64,000 nt of DNA from positions 23,316 through 87,315 of the forward strand of contig CALMSY010000030.1 of the NCBI GenBank assembly GCA_937872475.1, written 5' to 3'. This document shows positions 57,681 through 64,000 of this stretch, one piece after another (position 1 is the stretch's first letter; the number at the start of each line of letters is the position of its first letter). The notes beneath the pieces were generated by a model. The model searched no databases. It was not told where the DNA came from and worked only from the letters and a program-made list of their open reading frames with translations. Source of the DNA: 67-14 sp020438345 (GTDB lineage Bacteria; Actinomycetota; Thermoleophilia; Solirubrobacterales; 70-9). A program made the position numbers and the translations under genes.

Positions 57681-58666
57681 AACTCAGAAATACACCGACT
57701 GGACTTATCGCGCAATCGAAGGACGGTGGCTGGATCTCTCTCGTTGCTCTGCGCGAGTCACCGGATGATCCCGGATTGACCGTGGATCAGGTCACGGAGA
57801 TGGTCCCCTTCCTTTCAGCAGGAACTGACCTGCGCGAAGCCGTCGCGGCAGCTATTGGCGGTGCAGAACCGGAGCGTTTGAAGGCAGATCCGGGCGAGGC
57901 GACCCTGCCGTTCCGCCCACGTTCGATGCGGGCCTTCATGCTTTGGGAAGAGCACGTGGTTGCCTCCAGCCGGGCCCTGGTCAAGAACTTCTTTCCAGCG
58001 CCGGTCGCCAAGGTGATGGAAGGTTTCGAGCGGGTGACCGGCAAGACATTCCCGAAGCTGAAACCGAACAAGCGCTTCTATGAAAAGCCGACGATGTACG
58101 TCGCCAATCACGCCGCGGTCCTGGCCGACGGTGACGACATGTGGTGGCCGAGCCACACGAAGTACCTCGATTTCGAACTCGAGCTCGCTTTCGTGCTCGC
58201 GCGTCCATTGGCCGATGCGACTCCGGAAGAGGCCGCGGAAGCGGTCGGTGGATGGTTCGTGCTGAATGACTGGAGCGCGCGCGATGTTCAGGCCGAAGAT
58301 GCCAGGGAAAACATCTTCGGTCCGGTGATCAAGGCAAAGACTTTCGCCAATTCGATCGGCTGCGACGTTCTCACTGTGGACGAAGTCCCGAACTGGCAAC
58401 AGATGACCGGGCGGGTCCGGATCGACGATGAAGAGTGGTGTTCCGGCAGTACGTCGGGTGCGGCCCATGACATCGGATCGATGCTGGCCTACGCGTCGGC
58501 TGGCGAGTGCATGGAACCTGGTGATGTGATCTCCACCGGCACGATGCCCGGTTGCTGCGGTCTTGAGGTGGGACGCTGGATCAGGCCCGGCCAGAAAGTC
58601 GAACTCGAGATCGACGGGATCGGAACCCTGAGCAACCGGATCGAGGGGACCACTCCTCACACCTGA
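57677..58666 (+). CDS. Fumarylacetoacetate hydrolase family protein
   Basis: FAH-fold enzyme of 329 aa. The metal-binding region reads YLDFELELAFVLARPL and FVLNDWSARDVQAEDAREN, with PVIKAKTFANSIG and ISTGTMPGCCGLEVGRW downstream. An N-terminal domain of about 90 residues precedes the catalytic FAH domain. Relatives cleave C-C bonds of acylpyruvates or catechol-derived diketo acids in aromatic degradation; substrate here is unknown. ATG 57677 has AAGGAG at 57664-57669. Confidence 0.9.
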   Translation: MKLRNTPTGLIAQSKDGGWISLVALRESPDDPGLTVDQVTEMVPFLSAGTDLREAVAAAIGGAEPERLKADPGEATLPFRPRSMRAFMLWEEHVVASSRALVKNFFPAPVAKVMEGFERVTGKTFPKLKPNKRFYEKPTMYVANHAAVLADGDDMWWPSHTKYLDFELELAFVLARPLADATPEEAAEAVGGWFVLNDWSARDVQAEDARENIFGPVIKAKTFANSIGCDVLTVDEVPNWQQMTGRVRIDDEEWCSGSTSGAAHDIGSMLAYASAGECMEPGDVISTGTMPGCCGLEVGRWIRPGQKVELEIDGIGTLSNRIEGTTPHT

Positions 58667-58773
58667 AAACTCCGGCACTTTGACATTTCCGTGGATAGGC
58701 TGGAAGGCATGAGGACCACGGGGTCGACGGACCGGAGGCCGGATGCGATTCAGAACGACGATTCCTGGGACTA

Positions 58774-59172
58774 TCAGCTGAAGTCGAAATAGGTTCGAAG
58801 CTCGTCAGGGACCGCTTCGGGATCCGGCTGGAAGATCTCGACCAGCAGTCCATCCGGACCTTTCGCCATGGCGTAAGACGCATCGGGTTCTGATCGAATA
58901 TCGGTTACTGAAACTCCAAGTTCCCTCAGACGACTGACGACGTCCTCGATCCCGTCCGTCTGGATTCCGACATGATGCACCACCGATTGGTCCAGACTTT
59001 TGGGTGGCTGGTCGTACAGATGGAGCCGGCCCGAGCCAACCGTCATGAACACGTTTCTGGCTCCGGCAAACTCGCGGTCAAAAACGACTTCGCCTCCGAA
59101 CCCATCGCTCCAGAACCGGATGGTTTCGTCAATGTCGGACGCCATGAGATGAGTGTGGTGGAGCGAGAGCAT
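58774..59172 (-). CDS. VOC superfamily (glyoxalase-like) protein
   Basis: A 132-residue protein with two beta-alpha-beta-beta-beta modules. Likely metal ligands are His in LHHTHLMASDIDETIRFW, Glu-containing strands, His in VVHHVGIQTDGIEDV, and Glu in PDGLLVEIFQPDPE. Such proteins act as glyoxalases, epimerases or dioxygenases, and the active role cannot be chosen. GGAGG eight bases before ATG 59172 sets the start. It lies downstream of the TetR gene on the same strand with a 105-base gap in which nothing was seen. Confidence 0.85.
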   Translation of the reverse strand: MLSLHHTHLMASDIDETIRFWSDGFGGEVVFDREFAGARNVFMTVGSGRLHLYDQPPKSLDQSVVHHVGIQTDGIEDVVSRLRELGVSVTDIRSEPDASYAMAKGPDGLLVEIFQPDPEAVPDELRTYFDFS

Positions 59173-59277
59173 CGGCTATGCCTCCGTGACCAAGGTGAAT
59201 TTCCGACCGGGTTCGCGGATCACGATGGACGCCCTGCTTCCCGCGGAAACAGATTCGGAATTGGTCGCGAACACGCT

Positions 59278-59868
59278 TTATCTCCCGGCCGGGGTTGAGC
59301 TGTTGGCAGAAAGAAGCGGGGTGATCTGGCGAATAATCGAATCTACGGGCCCTGAGTCCTGATCGATTCGAGCTATTAGCAGAGCCCCCTCGACACTTGC
59401 CACGGCTAGCTGGGCCAGGTCGCGACTCTCGTTTGCTGATCGACCTTCCTTGATCAGCTGGGTCTGGAGAATATTGCGCCAATCATCGAAGACCCGCTGG
59501 ATTGCCTTCCGGATTTCCTCCTCCTGGTGGCTTTCCTGGGCCGCTACTCCGATCGGACATCCGGCCGCGTAGTCGGAGTTGATGAGGGCGTCGCGGTAGA
59601 GGCCGGCAACCAGTACGAAGACATCCTGTGTTGAGGCACCCGACCCGACTTCGTTTCGCATCATCTCGGTTGCCTTGTCTCCAGCCCAACTGATTGCGTC
59701 CTTGACCATCTCTGACTTACCGCCGGGGAAGTGATGACCGATCGATCCGCGAGGGGACTTGCTGTGAACAAGAACCTTCGCAAAAGAGGTCCCGCCGACT
59801 CCAGACTCCCTGATCAGAAGGGCCGCACTGGTGACCATTTTCGAACGAGTGTCGTTAGTTGCGGGCAT
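59278..59868 (-). CDS. TetR/AcrR family regulator (LmrA/YxaF-like)
   Basis: Repressor of 196 aa. The DNA-binding part reads TRSKMVTSAALLIRESGVGGTSFAKVLVHS followed by SPRGSIGHHFPGGKSEMVKDAI; the HHFPGGK motif is typical of the LmrA/YxaF subgroup, which often responds to flavonoids or drugs. The C-terminal half includes GCPIGVAAQES. It faces a crotonase gene across a perfect 11+11 dyad, so it probably represses that gene and itself. Confidence 0.9.
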   Translation of the reverse strand: MPATNDTRSKMVTSAALLIRESGVGGTSFAKVLVHSKSPRGSIGHHFPGGKSEMVKDAISWAGDKATEMMRNEVGSGASTQDVFVLVAGLYRDALINSDYAAGCPIGVAAQESHQEEEIRKAIQRVFDDWRNILQTQLIKEGRSANESRDLAQLAVASVEGALLIARIDQDSGPVDSIIRQITPLLSANSSTPAGR

Positions 59869-59891
59869 CTGTTTCCGGCAAGGCAGAGGAT

Positions 59892-59916
59892 CCTATGCTA
59901 TGAATCATAGCATAGG
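59892..59916. promoter_or_regulatory. Perfect TetR operator between regulator and crotonase
   Basis: Arms CCTATGCTATG and CATAGCATAGG of 11 bases around AAT. On the minus strand the right end contributes TAGGAT, a likely -10 of the TetR gene, so binding would block the promoter directly. Confidence 0.8.
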
Positions 59917-60004
59917 GACTTCGATCGAGACGATGTTTTGGAATCAGTGAACCGTTTCCGTTCCGGCGAGTGGCCGCTTCTGAAAGCCGAAAAGAAAGGC
60001 AGAT

Positions 60005-60832
60005 ATGTCCATAGATGAAACCCTGATTGGCGACACCATCAGTGTGGAGCGAAAGGACCACGTTCTCCAGATCGGACTGAACCGGCCCGACAAGAAAAAT
60101 GCGTTCAACCTGGACATGCTGGGTGATCTTTCGCTTGCCTATGCGCTCCTCGAGGAGGATCCCGATCTGAGGGTGGGCCTGCTTTTCGCGCATGGTGAGA
60201 CTTTCACGTCCGGCCTGGACCTGATGGATGTGGCCCCGGCAATTTTCGAAGGCAGGAGCTTTCTGAAGGAGGGGGGAGTGGACCCACTTCGCCTTGAGGG
60301 CAGTTGGACGAAGCCGGTTGTTGCCGTTGCGCAGGGCTGGGTCATGACGGTGGGAATCGAGCTGCTCCTTGCCGCGGACATTCGGATCTGTTCGAACGAC
60401 GTGCGATTCGCTCAGATCGAGGTGAACCGGGGTATCTACCCGTTCGGAGGAGCGACCTTTCGTTTCCCGGAGCTTTCGGGTTGGGGGAACGCGATGCGCT
60501 GGATGCTCACAGGAGACGAGTTCGGTGCCGACGAAGCACACAGGATCGGCCTGGTCCAGGAAGTTGAGTCCGATGCCGACGCTGCCAGGGCAAAGGGCTT
60601 CGAAATTGCGTCACGCATAGCAAGCGATGCAGCTCCACTCGGGGTCCGGAAGCTGCTGGCGTCGGCGCATCTCGCAAGGAATGAAGGGCCTCGGGCCGCG
60701 GTCACAGGTCAGATGGAAGACATCAAGGAGCTGTTCCAAACCAAGGATGCCGCCGAAGGCCTCCAATCATTCATCGAACGGCGCAAAGCGAACTTCACCG
60801 GGGAAGCCCCGAATGCCATTCGGCCACAGTAG
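60005..60832 (+). CDS. Crotonase/enoyl-CoA hydratase family protein
   Basis: Crotonase-fold protein of 275 aa: GLNRPDKKNAFNLDMLGDL, the oxyanion-hole segments FAHGETFTSGLDLMD and AQGWVMTVGIELLLAADI, then FAQIEVNRGIYPFGGATFRF. Positions normally holding catalytic Glu read as Glu in QIEVNRGIYP, so activity is plausible. It is divergent from TetR and probably induced by that regulator's ligand. Its last bases abut the remnant of arsJ on the opposite strand. AAAGG precedes ATG 60005. Confidence 0.9.
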   Translation: MSIDETLIGDTISVERKDHVLQIGLNRPDKKNAFNLDMLGDLSLAYALLEEDPDLRVGLLFAHGETFTSGLDLMDVAPAIFEGRSFLKEGGVDPLRLEGSWTKPVVAVAQGWVMTVGIELLLAADIRICSNDVRFAQIEVNRGIYPFGGATFRFPELSGWGNAMRWMLTGDEFGADEAHRIGLVQEVESDADAARAKGFEIASRIASDAAPLGVRKLLASAHLARNEGPRAAVTGQMEDIKELFQTKDAAEGLQSFIERRKANFTGEAPNAIRPQ

Positions 60833-60984
60833 GCAGGCGACCGAGGCAGGCCTCTGGACCTTGCCATTGGTAGACGGCGCCGGAGAGGATCGTTCCGACA
60901 AATCTCCCGCCGGCGTTGGCCATGTAATAGAAGCCGACGTTCTTGGCGACTGTCTCGTCTTCGGCATACGCGAGAACGAGGTAC
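60833..60984 (-). pseudogene. arsJ: arsJ 3' remnant
   Basis: About 48 codons in the minus strand read YLVLAYAEDETVAKNVGFYY, then MANAGGRFVGTILSGAVYQW and QGPEACL, which is the C-terminal part of the ArsJ major-facilitator exporter of 1-arseno-3-phosphoglycerate. The rest of arsJ (about 350 codons) is absent. The frame differs by one from the GAPDH fragment it is joined to, and it ends at the crotonase stop codon. It is a deletion remnant, not a working transporter. Confidence 0.75.
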
Positions 60985-61866
60985 GAGGGGACGGGCTTCA
61001 TAACCCAGGATTCCGGTGAGTTGTTCGCGAGAGGCGGTCTCGAGGAGTTGGTTGATCTCCTCGACGGAGGTGGGTTGCTCAACTTCGAAACAGCAGTCGG
61101 TGATCGAGGAGTTCAGGAGCGGGACCCGGACCTCAAGGCCATCCAGGCGCCCCAAAAGTTCGGGGAAGATCATGCCGATGGCCGTTGCCGATCCAGTGGA
61201 GGTCGGGATCATGGAGGTGCCTGCAGATCGGGCCCGGCGGAAGTCTTTGTGGTGGGCATCGACGACGACTTGGGTGTTGGTCAGGTCGTGAAGGGTGGTG
61301 ATCGATCCGTGCCGGATTCCGATCCCTTCATGGATGACCTTGATGATGGGCGCCAGGCAGTTGGTGGTGCATGAGGCCGCGGTGATGATCCTGTCGTAAG
61401 TCGGGTCGTACTGGTCGTGGTTTACGCCGTAGACGATGTTGATTGCTCCGGTTTTCACTGGCGCTGCGACGAGCACTGTGCCCGCGCCCTGGTGGAAGTG
61501 ACCGGCCAGGTTCTCCGGAGAGCGAAACGCTCCGGTGGCTTCGAGCACCAGGTCGATTCCGAGTTCATCCCACGGAATGGATCCCGGCTCCGGATGCGAG
61601 GAATAGGTGATCACCGAGTCTCCGATGTGGATGGCATCGTCGGTGGTTTCGGTTTGGTTCTCCAGCCAACGGCCGTGAACGGAGTCGAAAGCCAGCAGAT
61701 GGGCGGCGGATTGGACGTCGCCGGCGATCTCGTTGATGTGGACGAACTCGAGTTCCTTAGCTACCCAGCCGGCTCGAAGGGCGAGTCTTCCCATGCGGCC
61801 GAAGCCGTTGATTCCGACTCGAATCGACCGTCGCATGCCACCATCACCATCCATAGCCCTTTCCAT
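60982..61866 (-). pseudogene. Arsenate-type GAPDH truncated by fusion to arsJ remnant
   Basis: Glyceraldehyde-3-phosphate dehydrogenase of the arsenic-operon type, which makes 1-arseno-3-phosphoglycerate for export by ArsJ. The frame is intact from RVGINGFGRMGRLALRAG through the catalytic Cys in AASCTTNCLAPI, the LHDLTNTQ His motif characteristic of this branch, and IPTSTGSATAIG, to GILGYEARPLV. There the sequence switches in another frame to the arsJ tail, so the last 40 or so residues, including the NAD-contacting NEWGY region, are lost. A frame continuing to 60709 encodes unrelated basic residues antisense to the crotonase gene. ATG 61866 lies eight bases after TACGAT; 61872 and 61836 are alternatives. 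Confidence 0.8.
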
Positions 61867-61873
61867 TGACATT

Positions 61874-61923
61874 CATCGTATCTATTGACAAACGTCGTTC
61901 GAACTGTTTTGATCAATTTCGAT
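61874..61923. promoter_or_regulatory. ArsR operator/promoter region
   Basis: On the plus strand TTGACA (61885-61890) and TTTGAT (61908-61913) are spaced by 17 bases, and arsR ATG 61922 follows eight bases later, a leaderless arrangement. The region is an imperfect dyad: TCATCG and an ATTGACAAAC half on one side, GTTTTGATCAAT and CGATGA on the other. This is a likely ArsR site regulating both directions. Confidence 0.6.
61875..61880 (-). promoter_or_regulatory. -10 of the GAPDH remnant
   Basis: TACGAT on the minus strand eight bases before ATG 61866, still apparently intact. Confidence 0.35.
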
Positions 61924-62275
61924 GAGCTCCGAACTGACCCTCACTCCGAAACAGAAGAGCCCAAACGGCCAGCCATGCTGCGAGCCGGTCGTCTACCCAG
62001 ATGTCGACCGCATCGAAGCCGGGCGAATGGCCAAGATCGCCAAGGCTCTGGGAGACCCGATCCGCCTGACCCTGGTCGACGTTCTCCGCAAGCACGCGGG
62101 CAAGGTTTGTGTCTGTGAGCTCGTCCCGTTGTTTGACGTCAGCCAGTCGACCCTCTCGCATCACTTGAAGACGCTCAGGGAAGCCGGGATCGTCGACTCC
62201 GAACGTCAGGGCCTCTGGGCCTACTACTACGTCAACCCCGAAGAGCTCGAGGAGCTGAGCACATGGCTGAGTTAG
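61922..62275 (+). CDS. arsR: ArsR family arsenic-responsive repressor
   Basis: Winged-helix metalloregulator of 117 aa. The fold runs AKIAKALGDPIRLTLVDVL, then the As(III) site with C63 and C65 in KVCVCELVPLF, then recognition helix SQSTLSHHLKTLREAGIV and the wing ERQGLWAYYYV. A further Cys pair (C19, C20) near the N-terminus may complete the arsenic site. It heads the arsR-arsM-R2lox operon, with arsM overlapping by 13 bases, and controls the divergent GAPDH remnant promoter. Confidence 0.95.
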   Translation: MSSELTLTPKQKSPNGQPCCEPVVYPDVDRIEAGRMAKIAKALGDPIRLTLVDVLRKHAGKVCVCELVPLFDVSQSTLSHHLKTLREAGIVDSERQGLWAYYYVNPEELEELSTWLS

Positions 62276-63141
62276 AACAAACCACCGACTGTTGTGCCCC
62301 CGAGGCCCAGGCGACCTGTTGTGAGCCGGAAGCCAAGAGTGACTGCTGCGGCGACGGGTCTGAGTGCGGCTGCTCGGACGGCAACGAACGGTCCGAATCC
62401 GACTTGAAGGAGATCGTCCGCGAGCGGTACGCGGCGGCCGCCGTCGACGCCGACTCAAGGGACGCGTCTTGCTGCGCCAACGATGCGGTTATCACCGAGG
62501 AACAACGCGCCGTGTTCGGATCCAACCTCTACCTGGACGAGGACCGCAGCGAGCTACCGGAAGCCGCACAGCTCGCATCGCTTGGCTGCGGGAACCCGAC
62601 CGCGATTGCTGATCTCCAGGAAGGCCAGACGGTCCTGGATCTTGGTTCTGGTGGCGGCATCGACGTGCTTCTTTCGGCAAGACGGGTGGGGCCGACTGGC
62701 AAAGCCTTCGGTCTCGATATGACTGACGAGATGCTGGAACTGGCCCGAAGCAACCAGAAAGAAGCCGGCGTCGACAACGTTGAGTTCCTCAAGGGAGAGA
62801 TCGAAGCGATTCCACTCCCCGACGACTCAATTGACGTATTGATCTCCAACTGCGTGATCAACCTCTCAGGTGACAAACCGAAAGTCCTCCAGGAAGCCGC
62901 GAGAGTTCTTCGTCCCGGGGGCCGGTTCGCGGTCTCGGATGTGATCGCCGATCCGGAGATGACCGAGGAGACCCGGACAGACATGAAGCAGTGGACCGGC
63001 TGTATCGCCGGGGCCCTGACTCGTGATGAGTTCGAGGCGGGCCTGCTCGCCGCGGGATTCGAGAGTGTCCAGATCGAGGAGACCCACAGGGTCCATGACC
63101 AGGCCTCGTCGGCGATCGTTCGGGCGACGATGCCATCGTGA
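62263..63141 (+). CDS. arsM: Arsenite S-adenosylmethionine methyltransferase
   Basis: Methylates As(III) stepwise to methylated arsenicals. The 292-residue protein has SAM motif I VLDLGSGGGIDVLLSARRVG and the three cysteines matching the conserved arsenic-binding set: C109 (SLGCGNPTA), C197 (ISNCVINLS) and C247 (WTGCIAGAL). A Cys-rich N-terminal tail adds four near-CC pairs or CxC (C10/11, C19/20, C28/29, C35/37), which may capture or chaperone arsenic. It overlaps arsR by 13 bases and the next gene by 4 bases (GTGA). Confidence 0.95.
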   Translation: MAELEQTTDCCAPEAQATCCEPEAKSDCCGDGSECGCSDGNERSESDLKEIVRERYAAAAVDADSRDASCCANDAVITEEQRAVFGSNLYLDEDRSELPEAAQLASLGCGNPTAIADLQEGQTVLDLGSGGGIDVLLSARRVGPTGKAFGLDMTDEMLELARSNQKEAGVDNVEFLKGEIEAIPLPDDSIDVLISNCVINLSGDKPKVLQEAARVLRPGGRFAVSDVIADPEMTEETRTDMKQWTGCIAGALTRDEFEAGLLAAGFESVQIEETHRVHDQASSAIVRATMPS

Positions 63142-64000
63142 CCGGCGACGAGATCCAGCTCAACGATCCCCAGACCCTCTACGAACGCTGGGAAGACGCC
63201 CAGTGGAACCCCTTCACCGTTCCTCTGGAGCGCGACCAGGAACAGTGGGACGAGATGGGGGAGACCGATCGCGGATTGGTCTATTGGGTTCTCTCCTCGT
63301 TAATGGTCGCCGAAGAACGGATCACAACGAAGTTCTCCGGGTTGGTCGGTGCCTACGGATCCGAAGAGGAAGCGACCTTTCTTTCCACCCAACAGGTCGA
63401 CGAAGCCAGGCACATGCAGTTCTACGCCAGGTTCCAAAACGAGGTCATCGCCGACCCCGACTCCGTGGCGGCACATGTGAATCGTTCACGTGAACAGATC
63501 TCACCGGCGTTCGAGCAGATCTTCGACGTCGAACTCGTCGCCGCTCACGAGCAATTGGTGGCCAATCCCGAAGATCTCGCCTCGAAGGTCCGGTTCGTGA
63601 CGCTCTACCACCTGATTCTCGAGAGTACGCTGGGCCTGACGACCTTCAAATTCGTCACCGACTACCTGAAAGGCAATGAGATGCTCCCGGGCTTCGTCGA
63701 CGGCTACTCCAAGATCCACCACGATGAAACCCGTCACATTGGATACGGCGTCTGGTTCCTGCGCGAGTCAGTGAGAGATTCACCCGAAATCGCTCCGGAC
63801 GCCATCAGGGGCATGCTGCGCACACTGCTTCCATCCGTTGCCGAGTCGCTCTCGCCATCGTCGGGGCCTGGCGGCCCTGACCTCGACGCGCTGGGAGTAA
63901 GTGGTGAAGAGATCCGGGATTTCGCACTTGGTGGGCTGACTAGGCGTGGAACTGACCCGGTTTTTCGGACACTTGAAGGCTTTCGTTTGAAGGCCGAGAA
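63138..64000 (+). CDS. R2-like ligand-binding oxidase (partial at window edge)
   Basis: Ferritin-like di-metal protein of the ribonucleotide reductase R2 superfamily, 287 codons seen, C-terminus outside the window. Likely metal ligands are E59 or E60 (VAEERITTKF), E89 and H92 (VDEARHMQFY), E162 (YHLILESTLG), and E197 and H200 (HHDETRHIGYG). Y157, five residues before E162, matches the position of the Tyr that crosslinks to an aliphatic residue in Mn/Fe R2lox proteins such as Rv0233. This favours R2lox over a true NrdB. GTG 63138 overlaps the arsM stop (GTGA), so the protein is made together with ArsM. Its substrate is unknown; a role in arsenical oxidation is speculation from context. Confidence 0.85.
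   Translation, partial: MTGDEIQLNDPQTLYERWEDAQWNPFTVPLERDQEQWDEMGETDRGLVYWVLSSLMVAEERITTKFSGLVGAYGSEEEATFLSTQQVDEARHMQFYARFQNEVIADPDSVAAHVNRSREQISPAFEQIFDVELVAAHEQLVANPEDLASKVRFVTLYHLILESTLGLTTFKFVTDYLKGNEMLPGFVDGYSKIHHDETRHIGYGVWFLRESVRDSPEIAPDAIRGMLRTLLPSVAESLSPSSGPGGPDLDALGVSGEEIRDFALGGLTRRGTDPVFRTLEGFRLKAE

Noticed and set aside
60709..60981. Continuation of the GAPDH frame past GYEARPLV
   Set aside because: It encodes Arg-rich residues unlike any GAPDH and runs antisense to the crotonase; the ArsJ-like frame explains this DNA better.
1..64000. Search for CRISPR arrays, insertion sequences, prophage, tRNA and rRNA
   Set aside because: No regularly spaced repeats, transposase or integrase frames, or tRNA-like cloverleaf ends were noticed by eye; a formal scan was not possible.

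Overview
The window is a high-GC, gene-dense bacterial chromosome segment, read here as a deep-branching actinobacterium of the Thermoleophilia/Solirubrobacterales kind. The reasons are the GC-rich codon use, the order ftsK-cinA-recA-recX-rny-miaB-miaA-dapF, a MurT/GatD pair, a GAAC-N4-GTTC type SOS box, many TetR regulators, several acyl-CoA dehydrogenases and an MMPL exporter. The placement is an inference; no rRNA, tRNA, CRISPR array, prophage or insertion sequence was seen.

Layout. 1-2.1 kb (minus): a two-component system, the kinase cut by the window edge. 2.1-14.3 kb (plus): a housekeeping block for chromosome segregation (FtsK), NMN/nucleotide clean-up (CinA), recombination and SOS (RecA, RecX), RNA turnover (RNase Y without a membrane anchor), tRNA A37 modification (MiaB, MiaA) and diaminopimelate synthesis (a DapF with both catalytic cysteines replaced by serine, then a DapL-like aminotransferase). 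14.5-21.9 kb: NAD-dependent epimerase, HflX, dUTPase, and a minus-strand envelope cluster (methyltransferase, DAG-kinase-like, MurT, methyltransferase, GatD). 22-26.7 kb: cyclophilin, hydrolase, an orphan formylglycine-generating enzyme and small membrane proteins.

26.9-32 kb: TetR-P450, then an MMPL exporter and divergent TetR around a perfect operator. 32-33.6 kb: an NlpC/P60-type wall hydrolase under a ydaO-like (c-di-AMP) riboswitch, apparently started at an ATT codon, and divergent rpiA. 33.6-47.3 kb: ABC-2 exporter, AI-2E family permease, TreT-like glycosyltransferase, aldehyde dehydrogenase, hydrolases, a Vps62-like/membrane fusion protein, PadR and TetR regulators, SUI1/YciH, and secreted or membrane proteins of unknown role.

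47.4-56.2 kb (minus): a fatty-acid/acyl-CoA degradation regulon: TetR, thiolase, FabG4-like reductase, MaoC hydratase and two acyl-CoA dehydrogenases as one tightly coupled operon, plus a separate long FadE. 56.3-60.8 kb: NhaA, a 60-codon coupled ORF, an FAH-family hydrolase, VOC protein, TetR and crotonase. 60.8-64 kb: an arsenic locus with arsR, arsM and an R2-like ligand-binding oxidase in one overlapping operon. Divergent from it is an arsenate-type GAPDH whose 3' end has been deleted into the tail of arsJ, so the ArsJ/GAPDH arsenate branch looks dead while the methylation branch is intact.

A recurring signal is a TAnnnT -10 hexamer placed 6-8 nt before the start codon in about 20 genes, with no Shine-Dalgarno: leaderless transcription seems common here. 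Two such leaderless signals drive 8- to 10-codon mini-ORFs whose stops abut or overlap the next gene's start.
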